DNA of 64,000 nt. Origin: UPXZ01 sp047973025. Its GTDB lineage: Bacteria; Bacteroidota; Bacteroidia; Bacteroidales; Paludibacteraceae. Positions within the stretch are counted from its first letter, which is position 1. Every line of letters starts with the position of its first letter. A model generated the notes under the pieces. It made no database searches. It saw only the letters and a program-made list of their open reading frames with translations, and was not told the origin of the DNA. Position numbers and translations under genes: made by a program. The stretch is taken from the NCBI GenBank assembly GCA_047973025.1, contig JBKEBE010000006.1, positions 8,860-72,859 on the forward strand. The letters are read 5' to 3'. This document shows positions 53,783 through 62,819 of the stretch, in pieces.

Positions 53783-54334
53783 TCAGGCATTATCATCACT
53801 CTTTTCTTGAACTGTGGAAGATGCTTCGGCTTCGTTCTTTTCAACTTTCGGTGGCGCGTCTTTTTTCTTCTTCTCTCTGAGTTTACTTCCCGGTTGATTG
53901 AGCTGATGCACTAATTTGCTCCTGTCAAACATGGCACCTTCAAAATCGTTGTTGAAAAAAATAGCATCAGACGGACAGGTAATCACACACAGGTTACAGA
54001 ACGTACACATTCCATAATCCCAAATATGCTTGTCAAGCACTTTTTTCTTCCGACCTTCTTCGTTTTCAATCAATTCGGTAGTAACGGTAATCGTTCCGTT
54101 CGGGCAGTTTGTCATACATATTCCGCAAGCCGTACAGGCGTGTTCGTTATTTTCATCGTGTGGCATGTACAATTCGGAACGCCAACGGTCAGAAATAACC
54201 AACGATTCCCTATTCTCAGGATATTGCATGGTTACTTTTTTCGTCCAAAGTTCCTTCCACGTAACCATCAAGCCACCCGCAAGAGACTTTACCGCGGTAA
54301 AGATTCCGGAAATATATTTTACAAATGAATTCAT
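53783..54334 (-). CDS. nuoI: NADH-quinone oxidoreductase subunit I
   Basis: 183-residue ferredoxin-like subunit with two [4Fe-4S] motifs, CTACGICMTNCP (about 61-72) and CTFCNLCVITCP (about 111-122). It passes electrons toward the quinone site. A charged C-terminal extension of about 40 residues (Lys/Glu/Ala-rich) is longer than in E. coli. Confidence 0.95.
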   Translation of the reverse strand: MNSFVKYISGIFTAVKSLAGGLMVTWKELWTKKVTMQYPENRESLVISDRWRSELYMPHDENNEHACTACGICMTNCPNGTITVTTELIENEEGRKKKVLDKHIWDYGMCTFCNLCVITCPSDAIFFNNDFEGAMFDRSKLVHQLNQPGSKLREKKKKDAPPKVEKNEAEASSTVQEKSDDNA

Positions 54335-54419
54335 TATTTATATTTTTAAATGCCTGATTTAAGCCAGATAGGCAATATATGCTTTTTGAATAATTTATTA
54401 TCTGAAAAAATAACTACAA

Positions 54420-55547
54420 CTACGGTGTAATACCAAATACATTCGGGAACCAATCGGAAAGCGTCCATCCGGCGAGTACCATGATTACCATGACCAACGT
54501 ATTTACTAAGTTGATGGGTAATAGGTATTTCCATTCCAAATTCAGCAACAAGTCAATCCGCAAACGCGGGAATGACCAGCGCACCCACAAACTCAGAAAT
54601 ACCAAAAATCCGGCTTTGGCAAAGAACCATACATACGAAGGGATATACCACATTACTTGGTTAAAAGTGTCCCAGCCTTGAATCTGAATAGGCATCCAAC
54701 CGCCTAAGAATACAGTGGCGGCAATCGCGGCAATGATAAACATGTTCAGGTATTCTGCCAAATAGAAAAATCCGAATTGCAAACCGGAATATTCGGTGTG
54801 ATAACCTGCGGTAAGTTCGCCTTCGGCTTCGGGCATGTCGAACGGACCGCGGTTGGTCTCGGCGTGTCCCGAAATCAAATAGATGACAAACGCGATAATT
54901 GCCGGAATGTGTCCGTTGAAGATGTTCCAAACATAGCGTTGATTCTCAACCATTTCGGAGAATTGCATGGTACCGCTCAATATGACGATAGTCATCAAGG
55001 CAAATCCCGCCGAAAGTTCATAACTCACAAACTGCGCACCACTCCGCATGGCACCAATCATGGAGTATTTGTTGTTGCTCGACCATCCGGCAAGCAATAC
55101 GCCAATGATGCCGAGCGAAGAAACGGCAAGTACATACACCATGCCAATGTTAAAATCGACTGCTTGCAAACCTTTTCCGAAGGGAATGGCACCAAACGCC
55201 AATACCGAAGATACAATCACAAAAAAAGGCGCGGCATAATACAGAAATTTATCGACACTATTGATATGAATAATTTCCTTAATCAGGATTTTTACCATAT
55301 CCGCAAGACTCTGGATAACGCCGTATTTGCCTAATCGGTTCGGACCCAGGCGGGCTTGAAAAAATGCCGTAATTTTTCGTTCGATGTAGATAAGTGCCAA
55401 CGCGATAATGGCGTAAGCCGCTAAAACCGCGATTAATATTAGCGCGCCTTCTACCAGCGTTGCCCAAAATGGCGACATGTTGCTCGTGAAAAATGCGTGT
55501 AGATTGGCAAGCAGTCTGTCAAGCTCTAATGGTTGTTTATATTCCAT
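54420..55547 (-). CDS. nuoH: NADH-quinone oxidoreductase subunit H
   Basis: 375 residues, about eight or nine helices; it forms the quinone cavity with NuoB and NuoD. Motifs: ALIYIERKITAFFQARLGPNRLGKYGVIQSLADMVK, RGPFDMPEAEGELTAGYHTEYSG and the final helix segment WVRWSFPRLRIDLLLNLEWKYLLP. Confidence 0.96.
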   Translation of the reverse strand: MEYKQPLELDRLLANLHAFFTSNMSPFWATLVEGALILIAVLAAYAIIALALIYIERKITAFFQARLGPNRLGKYGVIQSLADMVKILIKEIIHINSVDKFLYYAAPFFVIVSSVLAFGAIPFGKGLQAVDFNIGMVYVLAVSSLGIIGVLLAGWSSNNKYSMIGAMRSGAQFVSYELSAGFALMTIVILSGTMQFSEMVENQRYVWNIFNGHIPAIIAFVIYLISGHAETNRGPFDMPEAEGELTAGYHTEYSGLQFGFFYLAEYLNMFIIAAIAATVFLGGWMPIQIQGWDTFNQVMWYIPSYVWFFAKAGFLVFLSLWVRWSFPRLRIDLLLNLEWKYLLPINLVNTLVMVIMVLAGWTLSDWFPNVFGITP

Positions 55548-55696
55548 ACTATAAATAAAAATCTCCTATTTCCTTTCGGAACAGTCTGTCGGAATTTTAT
55601 ACAATTCGTTTTTTACTAAAAAATTTCAATTCAATTTCTCCGCGAAAGCTTCTCCGGCAAATAACCAAAACATACTTCACACCATGAAGTTAATAT

Positions 55697-57328
55697 CTAC
55701 CGATCAATATCGGGGATAACGTAATCCATAGACCCACCAATACCGATGAAGTCGGCAAGCAATTCTCCTTTACAAATCAAAGGCATAACCGCGACGGCAG
55801 GCAACGATGGCGAGCGGAATTTTACCCGATAGGGAGACTTATCGCCCTTACTTTCGATAAATACCGAAAACTCTCCTTTTCCGGCTTCCACGCTTTGGAA
55901 GAATTGACCTTCCGGTATGCGAATGATGGGTTTTACTTTAGCCAGTATATCCCCTTCGGGAATGTTATCAATCAGTTGCTCAATGATATGCAACGATTGT
56001 TCGATTTCATCTAACCGATTCAGATAACGCGCGTAGCTGTCGCCTTCGGTACGAATGATTTCTTTGAACTCTACCTGGTCGTAAAGCGCGTAAGGTTTGT
56101 ATTTACGCACATCGCAAGACCAACCCGAACCCCGTCCGGCAGGACCGGTAACCGCGTAACTGATCGCATCGTCTTTCGATAGATTACCTACGTTTACCAT
56201 ACGGTTCAGCGTAATGGGGTTGTGCGAGAAGAAATTATCGTATTCCACCAATTTTTCGCGCATATAGGGGATAAACGCTTTTACGTCTTTTTGAAAATCG
56301 GGGTAGATGTCGAACATCACACCGCCTACTACGTTTTGGTTGATGATTAGTCGTCCGCCACAAGTCTTGTCAAAAATATCCAGCACGTGTTCGCGTTCGC
56401 GAATGCCGTAGATAAAAGCAGTAGTCGCCCCAAGGTCGTTGCAGTGAGCCGCCCAAGCTATCAGGTGTGAACTGATGCGGTTCAACTCGTCCATGATTAC
56501 TCGGATATATTGAGCGCGTGCGGGTATTTCGGCTTCGATCGCTTTTTCGATACACATGCACAGTGCGTGGCGGTTGATGCCCGCGGAAAGATAATCCAAC
56601 CGGTCGGTCAGGTGTAAAATTTGCGGATAAGTCATGCTTTCCGTCATCTTTTCGATACCGCGATGGATATAACCGCTGTTGACATCTATTTTTTTTACGA
56701 TTTCACCGTTCAGCGCGGTGCGAAAGTGCATGACACCGTGTGTGGAAGGGTGCTGTGGTCCAATATTGATGATGTAGTCGTTTTCATTAAAAATGGGTGT
56801 GGTACTTTCGACAAGTTTGCCGCTTTCATCTTCCATGATACGTGGCGCGATGTCTTCTATTTCTTTATTGGCAATGGTGATGGGATTAAGCGTCGGATCG
56901 GCATCGTAATCTTTGCGAAGCGGGAATCCTTTCCAATCGTCGGCGAGTAGGAAACGGCGCATATCCGGATTGTTGATGAAACGGATGCCGAGCATGGCGT
57001 AAACTTCGCGCTCGTTTAAGTGGGCTGTTTCGTACAAATCGGTAATGGAGTAAAGTAATGGATTTTCACGGTCTTCCGTAGCCGTGATGACAACCAACTC
57101 CTTGCTCATATCTTTTGATGAAGCGAACAGATAAATGACGCCTAATTTTTCGCCCCAATCCATTCCAATCAAACTGATTAAGTAGTCGAAAGGTAATTTG
57201 GGATTGCTGTGAAGCGTTTTTACGAGCGGATGAAGTTGTTTGGGCTCGACTGTTACGGTCAGTTTTTGCTTTTCTTCGATTACCGCATCAGGAACGGCTG
57301 AAAGGATAATGTCGTTGATGTCTTTCAT
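55697..57328 (-). CDS. nuoCD: NADH-quinone oxidoreductase fused subunits C/D
   Basis: 543 residues. The N-terminal 150 are NuoC (FDYLISLIGMDWGEKLGVIYLF, RRFLLADDWKGFPLRKDYD) and the rest is NuoD (NIGPQHPSTHGVMHFRTALNGE, SGYIHRGIEKMTE, LTDRLDYLSAG, MDELNRISSHL, GPAGRGSGWSCDVRK). NuoD helps form the quinone-reduction site. The C-D fusion is normal in Bacteroidetes. Confidence 0.95.
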   Translation of the reverse strand: MKDINDIILSAVPDAVIEEKQKLTVTVEPKQLHPLVKTLHSNPKLPFDYLISLIGMDWGEKLGVIYLFASSKDMSKELVVITATEDRENPLLYSITDLYETAHLNEREVYAMLGIRFINNPDMRRFLLADDWKGFPLRKDYDADPTLNPITIANKEIEDIAPRIMEDESGKLVESTTPIFNENDYIINIGPQHPSTHGVMHFRTALNGEIVKKIDVNSGYIHRGIEKMTESMTYPQILHLTDRLDYLSAGINRHALCMCIEKAIEAEIPARAQYIRVIMDELNRISSHLIAWAAHCNDLGATTAFIYGIREREHVLDIFDKTCGGRLIINQNVVGGVMFDIYPDFQKDVKAFIPYMREKLVEYDNFFSHNPITLNRMVNVGNLSKDDAISYAVTGPAGRGSGWSCDVRKYKPYALYDQVEFKEIIRTEGDSYARYLNRLDEIEQSLHIIEQLIDNIPEGDILAKVKPIIRIPEGQFFQSVEAGKGEFSVFIESKGDKSPYRVKFRSPSLPAVAVMPLICKGELLADFIGIGGSMDYVIPDIDR

Positions 57329-57497
57329 GTGAACTTTATGGCTACTCTTTATCCCTTCATGCGGGGGATGTTATCACGTTTTTTCGTTACTTTAGCTTTT
57401 AATAGGTTTGAGACTTACCATTTTGCCGGTCATTTATTTCTTTTTACTAAAAAATAAAACTTACGCGGATGGGTCTGCCTAAACTCGATTCTTTATA

Positions 57498-58142
57498 TTA
57501 ACGATTCGGAAATTCGTTTTTCACGTCAACGGCTTCACCTGTTTTCGGGTCAATCAATGTTGCCGGATTGTATGGACGCACAATGCGTTTGTTTCCGAAG
57601 AATTTTTCGGCTTTCACTTTGCGCTGCAACTGAAGTAATCCGTAAAATAGCGATTCGGGACGTGGCGGACAGCCGGGAATGTACACATCTACCGGGATGA
57701 TTTTGTCGGCTCCGTTGATGACGTGGTACGAGTCAACGAAAGGTCCTCCTGAAATAGCACAAGCTCCCATGGCTACGACATATTTAGGTTCTGCCATCTG
57801 GTCGTAAACCCGACGAAGAAGTGGACCCATCTTATGAACAATGGTACCGGCGACGACCATTAAGTCAGCCTGACGCGGACTGTTACGGGTAACTTCCATC
57901 CCGAAGCGAGCCAAATCATAGTGAGCGGCGGCGGCAGCCATAAATTCGATTCCGCAGCAACTTGTGGCAAAGGCAAGGGGCCAAAGCGAGTTGGCTCGTC
58001 CCCAGTTGATCATTTGGTCTAACTTACCGACAACGACATTGGTTCCACCGGCATTCAGCTCATCAATATAGGATTGAAGGGTATCGTTGTCTTTAAAATC
58101 CTCGGCAGGAAGCGCCTTTATTTTTACTTTATTTACGTCCAT
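57498..58142 (-). CDS. nuoB: NADH-quinone oxidoreductase subunit B
   Basis: About 214 residues if started at MDVNKVKIKAL (58142), the form seen in relatives; an earlier ATG at 58163 would add seven residues. It binds the last cluster N2 with SCCGIEF (two adjacent Cys), GACAISGG and PGCPPRPE. The start overlaps the nuoA stop by 10 nt (31 nt for the longer form). A gap of about 170 nt separates it from nuoCD. Confidence 0.95.
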   Translation of the reverse strand: MDVNKVKIKALPAEDFKDNDTLQSYIDELNAGGTNVVVGKLDQMINWGRANSLWPLAFATSCCGIEFMAAAAAHYDLARFGMEVTRNSPRQADLMVVAGTIVHKMGPLLRRVYDQMAEPKYVVAMGACAISGGPFVDSYHVINGADKIIPVDVYIPGCPPRPESLFYGLLQLQRKVKAEKFFGNKRIVRPYNPATLIDPKTGEAVDVKNEFPNR

Positions 58143-58486
58143 TTCAAAATACCTTTTCTCCATGCATAGGCAAGGCCTAAGCCCAGAATTACGATGAAAA
58201 TGAGAATACTAATCAATCCGCTCATCCCGAGTTGACGAACAACGGTAGACCAAGGAAACAAAAAAATTGTTTCTATGTCAAACATTAGAAACAAAATAGC
58301 ATACAGGTAATAGCCTACCCGGAACTGCATCCACGATGTGCCGTGAGTGGGAAGACCGCATTCATACGGTTCGCCTTTTTGGAAATTGATTGATTTGGGG
58401 GATAAAAGAATAGCCGCCGTCAGACCGACAACGACCAGCGTTATCCCTGCGAGCAGTACCACTACGAAGAGTGATTGAGTATCCAT
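58133..58486 (-). CDS. nuoA: NADH-quinone oxidoreductase subunit A
   Basis: 117 residues with three helices. Family segments YECGLPTHGTSWMQFRVGYYLYAILFLMFDIETIFLFPW are clear. First gene of the ten-gene operon (A, B, CD, H-N). No nuoE, F or G is present, so electron entry must come from another donor. Confidence 0.95.
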   Translation of the reverse strand: MDTQSLFVVVLLAGITLVVVGLTAAILLSPKSINFQKGEPYECGLPTHGTSWMQFRVGYYLYAILFLMFDIETIFLFPWSTVVRQLGMSGLISILIFIVILGLGLAYAWRKGILKWT

Positions 58487-58598
58487 AGGAATATAGTTAA
58501 ACGTTTAGAGTGTATAAATATATTACAAAAAATCCGGCTAACAGAAATAAAAAACGCCGGATAGATAAACTGAGTAGAAAATTGTTTTCAAAACGGTG

Positions 58599-58606
58599 CA
58601 AAGGTA
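58599..58606 (-). promoter_or_regulatory. -7 box of nuo operon promoter
   Basis: Minus strand TACCTTTG fits TAnnTTTG, 113 bases before nuoA. The -33 element is not obvious. Confidence 0.5.
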
Positions 58607-58756
58607 ACGAATTCTTTTTGTATAATCTATTATTTTTATTGAAAAATATAGGATTTTGTAAAGTCGAGTTTGCAAAATGACATGTAAAACAGCTTGAATA
58701 AGCGTGGTTAAAGTCCCATGTTTGTATTGATTGACTCTTGAAAACGAAAAAATCTG

Positions 58757-58764
58757 TATCTTTG
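58757..58764 (+). promoter_or_regulatory. -7 box of polysaccharide export operon
   Basis: TATCTTTG, exact TAnnTTTG, with TTG elements at 58731 and 58738 (spacers of 23 and 16 nt). The first gene starts 44 bases downstream. Confidence 0.6.
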
Positions 58765-58807
58765 CATATAGTTTTACCCAAAATAGAGTAATAAAAAATT
58801 ATTTTGA

Positions 58808-59647
58808 ATGGAATATACAACCGTCATCAAGCCTAAAAACACGCTTTTTGAAGTTGATTTGAAGGAGATTTGGCAATATCGAGACTTGCTTTCCATGTTT
58901 GTCAAGCGCGATATTGTTACGCAATACAAACAAACCATCTTGGGACCCGCTTGGTTTTTTATCCAACCGGCGTTGACAACGATAATGTATATGGTGGTTT
59001 TTGGCGGTATAGCCAAAATCAGCACGGACGGACTCCCGCAACCTATGTTTTACTTGGCGGGTATCGTGCTTTGGCAGTATTTCGCGGATTGTCTGAATAA
59101 AACGTCCGGCACTTTTGTTGCGAATCAAGGCATTTTCGGTAAAGTCTATTTCCCGAGACTGATTGTGCCGCTGTCCAACGTTGTTTCCAATCTGGTAAAA
59201 ATGGGTATTCAGTTCCTGCTTTTCGTGGTTGTATATATTTATTACGTAATAATTGGTGTAAATGTCGCTCCGAATGCTTACGCCCTACTTTTCCCGATAC
59301 TGATAGTAATGCTTGCCGGCTTGGCACTCGGGTTTGGAATAATTATCTCGTCCATGACGACCAAATACCGTGATTTGACCATTTTGTTTACTTTTGTAGT
59401 ACAGCTGTGGATGTACGCTACGCCGGTAATTTATCCGATGAGTACTATTAAAAACGAGACGCTTCGGCTTGCCATGTCGTTGAATCCGCTTACATCTATT
59501 TTTGAAGCGTTCAAATATGGGATGATGGGTGTCGGGGAGTTTAGCTGGGTACAGTTGGGATATAGTTTTGTATTTATGATCGTACTATTGGTAATCGGGA
59601 TAGTTGTCTTTAATAAAGTGCAAAAAAGTTTTATGGATACCGTTTAA
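58808..59647 (+). CDS. wzm: Polysaccharide ABC exporter permease (Wzm-like)
   Basis: 279-residue ABC-2 permease with six predicted helices; family segments LLSMFVKRDIVTQYKQTILGPAWFFIQPALTTIMYMVVFG, ALGFGIIISSMTTKYRDL and LNPLTSIFEAFKYG. It exports O-antigen or a related surface glycan in partnership with an ATPase, here probably the truncated gene at the window end, four genes away. Confidence 0.92.
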   Translation: MEYTTVIKPKNTLFEVDLKEIWQYRDLLSMFVKRDIVTQYKQTILGPAWFFIQPALTTIMYMVVFGGIAKISTDGLPQPMFYLAGIVLWQYFADCLNKTSGTFVANQGIFGKVYFPRLIVPLSNVVSNLVKMGIQFLLFVVVYIYYVIIGVNVAPNAYALLFPILIVMLAGLALGFGIIISSMTTKYRDLTILFTFVVQLWMYATPVIYPMSTIKNETLRLAMSLNPLTSIFEAFKYGMMGVGEFSWVQLGYSFVFMIVLLVIGIVVFNKVQKSFMDTV

Positions 59648-59663
59648 TAAAAAAATTTCCTTA

Positions 59664-60032
59664 GTGAACTATTTATACATATTAGGAACCATTGTCTTTA
59701 CCGTCTATGGGCAGATTATTTTGAAATGGCGGATATTGAAGATGAACTGGCAACCCAAGACGGATACCCTTTGGGTGGCAGTTACCGATTATCTGAAGTT
59801 TCTGTTCGACCCCTTTATTTTCTCCGGATTTTTGTCGGCTTTTATCGCTTCCGTATTTTGGATGCTGGCTATGACCAAGTTTGAAATAACGCGCGCCTAT
59901 CCGTTTATGAGTTTATCGCCTGCTATTGTTTTTATTTTGGGTATTTGGTTGCTGAATGAACAATTTACGTGGGGAAAAGTGATTGGATTGGGTTTGATTA
60001 TTATAGGTACGATTGTAACTGTACGATTTTAA
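59664..60032 (+). CDS. Small EmrE/DMT-like membrane protein
   Basis: About 122 residues from the GTG at 59664 (VNYLYILGTIVFTVYGQIILKW) with four membrane helices and the DMT-type end (FEITRAYPFMSLSPAIVFILGIWLLNEQFTWGKVIGLGLIIIGTI). An upstream TTG (59604) would overlap wzm and is less likely. Similar proteins (ArnE/F or GtrA-like partners) move lipid-linked sugars across the membrane, which fits the GT2 gene directly after it. Confidence 0.8.
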   Translation: MNYLYILGTIVFTVYGQIILKWRILKMNWQPKTDTLWVAVTDYLKFLFDPFIFSGFLSAFIASVFWMLAMTKFEITRAYPFMSLSPAIVFILGIWLLNEQFTWGKVIGLGLIIIGTIVTVRF

Positions 60033-60040
60033 CTGAAAAT

Positions 60041-60973
60041 ATGGAATATGCAATTCACATATCGGTTGTTTCTCCCGTTTACAAAGCCGAAAATATTGTT
60101 TCGGAGCTTGTGAAACAGGTGAAAGAAGCTGTTTCGACTATCAGCGAAGATTTTGAAATTATTTTGGTCAACGATGCTTCTCCCGATAATTCATGGGGTA
60201 AAATTGTGGAAGAGTGCGGTAAGGATAAGCGTGTGAAGGGGATAGACCTGAGCCGCAATTTTGGACAGCATTACGCCATCACTGCCGGATTGAATTACGC
60301 CAAAGGCGAATGGGTGGTGGTAATGGACTGCGACTTGCAGGATAGACCGGACGAAATACCGAATTTGTACCGGAAAGCGCAAGAAGGATGGGATAGTGTG
60401 TTTGCCCAACGAACTGTTCGAAACGATAGCTTTGTTAAGAAAATATTCTCAAAGGCGTTTTATAGATTATTCAGTTACTTAACAGAAACCAAGCAAGACG
60501 CGTCGGTGGCTAATTTTGGGATTTATCACAGAAAAGTAATCAATGCGCTTTTATCTATGAATGATCAAATCCGATTTTTTCCTACGATGGTACAATGGGT
60601 CGGATTCCGGAAATACTATATGCCGGTGCAACACGCAGAACGATTTGAAGGCAAAACGAGCTATAATTTCAAAGGACTTCTCAGATTAGCGTTAAATTCC
60701 ATACTCGCTTTTTCGGATAAGCCTTTGCGATTGACCGTAAAGTTGGGTTTTGGAATTACGTTGTTTTCATTACTTGTAATGATGGTTTATCTTGCAATGT
60801 ACATAGCCGGTGTAACAAAAGTACTCGGATTTACGACCCTGATTATTTCTTTCTGGTTTCTTTCGGGTATTATTATTTTTATATTGGGGTTTGTGGGACT
60901 CTATGTCGGAAAAATGTTTGAAAAAGTAAAAGAACGTCCCACTTTTATTGTCAAGGAAGAAGTAAATTTATGA
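60041..60973 (+). CDS. GT2 glycosyltransferase, polyprenyl-phosphate type (ArnC/GtrB-like)
   Basis: 310 residues from the ATG at 60041. The GT-A domain occupies about 1-215 (SVVSPVYKAENI, LSRNFGQHYAITAGLNYAKG, metal-binding DCDLQDRPDEIP). Two membrane helices follow (about 235-258 and 268-290). Such enzymes load one sugar onto undecaprenyl phosphate, which a flippase then takes across. The pairing with the EmrE-like gene 8 nt upstream suggests lipid-linked sugar modification of a surface glycan. Confidence 0.88.
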   Translation: MEYAIHISVVSPVYKAENIVSELVKQVKEAVSTISEDFEIILVNDASPDNSWGKIVEECGKDKRVKGIDLSRNFGQHYAITAGLNYAKGEWVVVMDCDLQDRPDEIPNLYRKAQEGWDSVFAQRTVRNDSFVKKIFSKAFYRLFSYLTETKQDASVANFGIYHRKVINALLSMNDQIRFFPTMVQWVGFRKYYMPVQHAERFEGKTSYNFKGLLRLALNSILAFSDKPLRLTVKLGFGITLFSLLVMMVYLAMYIAGVTKVLGFTTLIISFWFLSGIIIFILGFVGLYVGKMFEKVKERPTFIVKEEVNL

Positions 60974-61683
60974 TGTTAGAGCATTTAAAGTGGGACAGTA
61001 ATTTTTTTGGATTGAAAATCGGCAGAATTGTCTGCGATGTAAGGCTTGATGAAAAATATTTAGAGTTTCTACTCAATGACGCTAAAATAGCGAATTATGC
61101 TTTAATGTATGTTCTTCTGCTTGATAATGATGTTATTAGCGATGTGTTCTTATCCAAAAATACGGGAAAATTAGTGGATAGGAAAGTGATTTTCCGGATG
61201 AATTTGAACAATACAACAGTTACTCCTTCTGACGAGATACAAGATTATACAGGGAAAAAACTTTCCACCGACTTATTAGATTTAGTTTACTTAAGTGGTC
61301 GCTTTTCGAGATTCAAATTAGATGAATATTTACCAAAAGATGCTTTCAAGCGGTTGTATAAAGTTTGGATTGATAAGTCGTTGAGTGGAGAAATGGCGGA
61401 TAAAATATTTGTTTCGATAGTAAACAACCAAGTAGTAGGTTTTGTTACTTTGAGAATAAATGACAATAAAGGAGAAATAGGACTGATAGCCGTATCGGAG
61501 CAAGTTCAAGGCAGGAAAATAGGGACGAAATTAATTGACTCCTGCGTTAATTATCTTACTCAGCATTCAATAGCAAAATTAACCGTACCTACGCAATTGG
61601 CTAATATTCCGGCTTGCAAATTTTACGAAAACTATGGATTTGAGAAATCATCCGTTACCGATGTTTATCATTTTTGGTTATGA
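60970..61683 (+). CDS. GNAT acyltransferase, WecD/RffC-like
   Basis: 237 residues; starts with the typical LEHLKWDSNFFGLKIGRI of WecD-type sugar N-acetyltransferases. The acetyl-CoA-binding GNAT core is at about 150-225 (GEIGLIAVSEQVQGRKIGTKLIDSCVNYL, NIPACKFYENYGFEKSS). It probably acetylates the amino group put on by the aminotransferase next to it, making an N-acetylated 4-amino or 3-amino deoxysugar. The start overlaps the GT2 stop by four bases (ATGA). Confidence 0.85.
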   Translation: MMLEHLKWDSNFFGLKIGRIVCDVRLDEKYLEFLLNDAKIANYALMYVLLLDNDVISDVFLSKNTGKLVDRKVIFRMNLNNTTVTPSDEIQDYTGKKLSTDLLDLVYLSGRFSRFKLDEYLPKDAFKRLYKVWIDKSLSGEMADKIFVSIVNNQVVGFVTLRINDNKGEIGLIAVSEQVQGRKIGTKLIDSCVNYLTQHSIAKLTVPTQLANIPACKFYENYGFEKSSVTDVYHFWL

Positions 61684-62819
61684 TTCCTTTCAACAAACCC
61701 TACCTTACCGGTAAAGAGACCGAATACATCCGACAGGCGGTGGAGACCGGAAAAATTTCGGGAAACGGAATTTTTACCCAAAAATGCCAGCGGTTTTTTG
61801 AAGAAAAATACGGTTTCGGCAAATGTTTGCTTACCACATCGTGTACCGACGCGCTGGAAATGGCGGCAATACTTTGCGATATACAACCCGGCGACGAAGT
61901 AATCATACCGAGCTACACCTTTGTTTCCACTGCGTTGGCTTTTGTACGCCAGGGAGCAAAGATTGTGTTTGCCGATAGTTACGCGGATAATCCCAATTTG
62001 GATGCCGATAAAATAGAAACATTAATTACCGTTAGAACCAAAGCAATCGTACCGGTGCATTATGCGGGCGTGGCGTGCGATATGGATAAGATAATGACGC
62101 TGGCAGAGAAATACGATTTATTAGTCGTGGAAGACGTAGCGCAGGCGGTGGATTCTTTCTATACAAACAATGCCGGTAAGCAAGTCGCCTTGGGAAGCAT
62201 CGGACATTTGACGGCATTCTCGTTTCACGAGACAAAAAATGTTATTTCGGGCGAAGGAGGAATGTTGGCGATTAACGATGAGCGCTTTTACAGGCGTGCT
62301 GAGATAATATGGGAAAAAGGGACTAATAGAGCTGAGTTTTTTCGCGGCGAAGTAAACAAATACGGTTGGGTGGACATCGGAAGTTCGTTTTTGCCTTCGG
62401 AAGTGATTGCCGCTTTCCTGTGGGCGCAGTTGGAAAATTTGGAAGATATACAAGAACGAAGGAAAAAACTTTGGAACACTTATTGTCGGGGGCTACGACG
62501 ATTGGCGAATAAAGGTTTTTTCCGTTTGCCTAAAATCCCTAATTTTGCAACCAACAACGCGCATATGTTTTATTTGGTTTGCAATTCGTTGGAAGAACGA
62601 ACTGCTTTGATTAAACATCTAAAAGAGAACGATATTTTATCGGTGTTTCATTATTTGAGTTTGCATACGAGCGATTTTTACAAAGACAAACACGATAGCA
62701 GGGAATTGCCAAGCTGCGACCGGTTTGCAGATTGCTTGGTGCGGTTGCCGATGTTTTATGAATTAGACCCGCAAAAGCAAGAGTTTATAATTGAAAAAAT
62801 AATAGAATTTTACGAATAA
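61680..62819 (+). CDS. Nucleotide-sugar aminotransferase (WecE/RffA-like)
   Basis: 379-residue PLP-dependent enzyme of the DegT/DnrJ/EryC1 family. The PLP lysine is Lys186 in SFHETKNVISGEGGM, with IPSYTFVSTALAFVRQGAKIVFAD and VEDVAQAVDS as family landmarks. It closely follows the pattern of dTDP-4-amino-4,6-dideoxygalactose transaminases. The ATG at 61680 overlaps the acyltransferase stop (TTATGA). It would make the amino sugar for the glycan. Confidence 0.92.
   Translation: MIPFNKPYLTGKETEYIRQAVETGKISGNGIFTQKCQRFFEEKYGFGKCLLTTSCTDALEMAAILCDIQPGDEVIIPSYTFVSTALAFVRQGAKIVFADSYADNPNLDADKIETLITVRTKAIVPVHYAGVACDMDKIMTLAEKYDLLVVEDVAQAVDSFYTNNAGKQVALGSIGHLTAFSFHETKNVISGEGGMLAINDERFYRRAEIIWEKGTNRAEFFRGEVNKYGWVDIGSSFLPSEVIAAFLWAQLENLEDIQERRKKLWNTYCRGLRRLANKGFFRLPKIPNFATNNAHMFYLVCNSLEERTALIKHLKENDILSVFHYLSLHTSDFYKDKHDSRELPSCDRFADCLVRLPMFYELDPQKQEFIIEKIIEFYE

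Noticed and set aside
55697..57328. nuoC-nuoD fusion as a novelty
   Set aside because: This fusion is normal in Bacteroidetes and several other groups.
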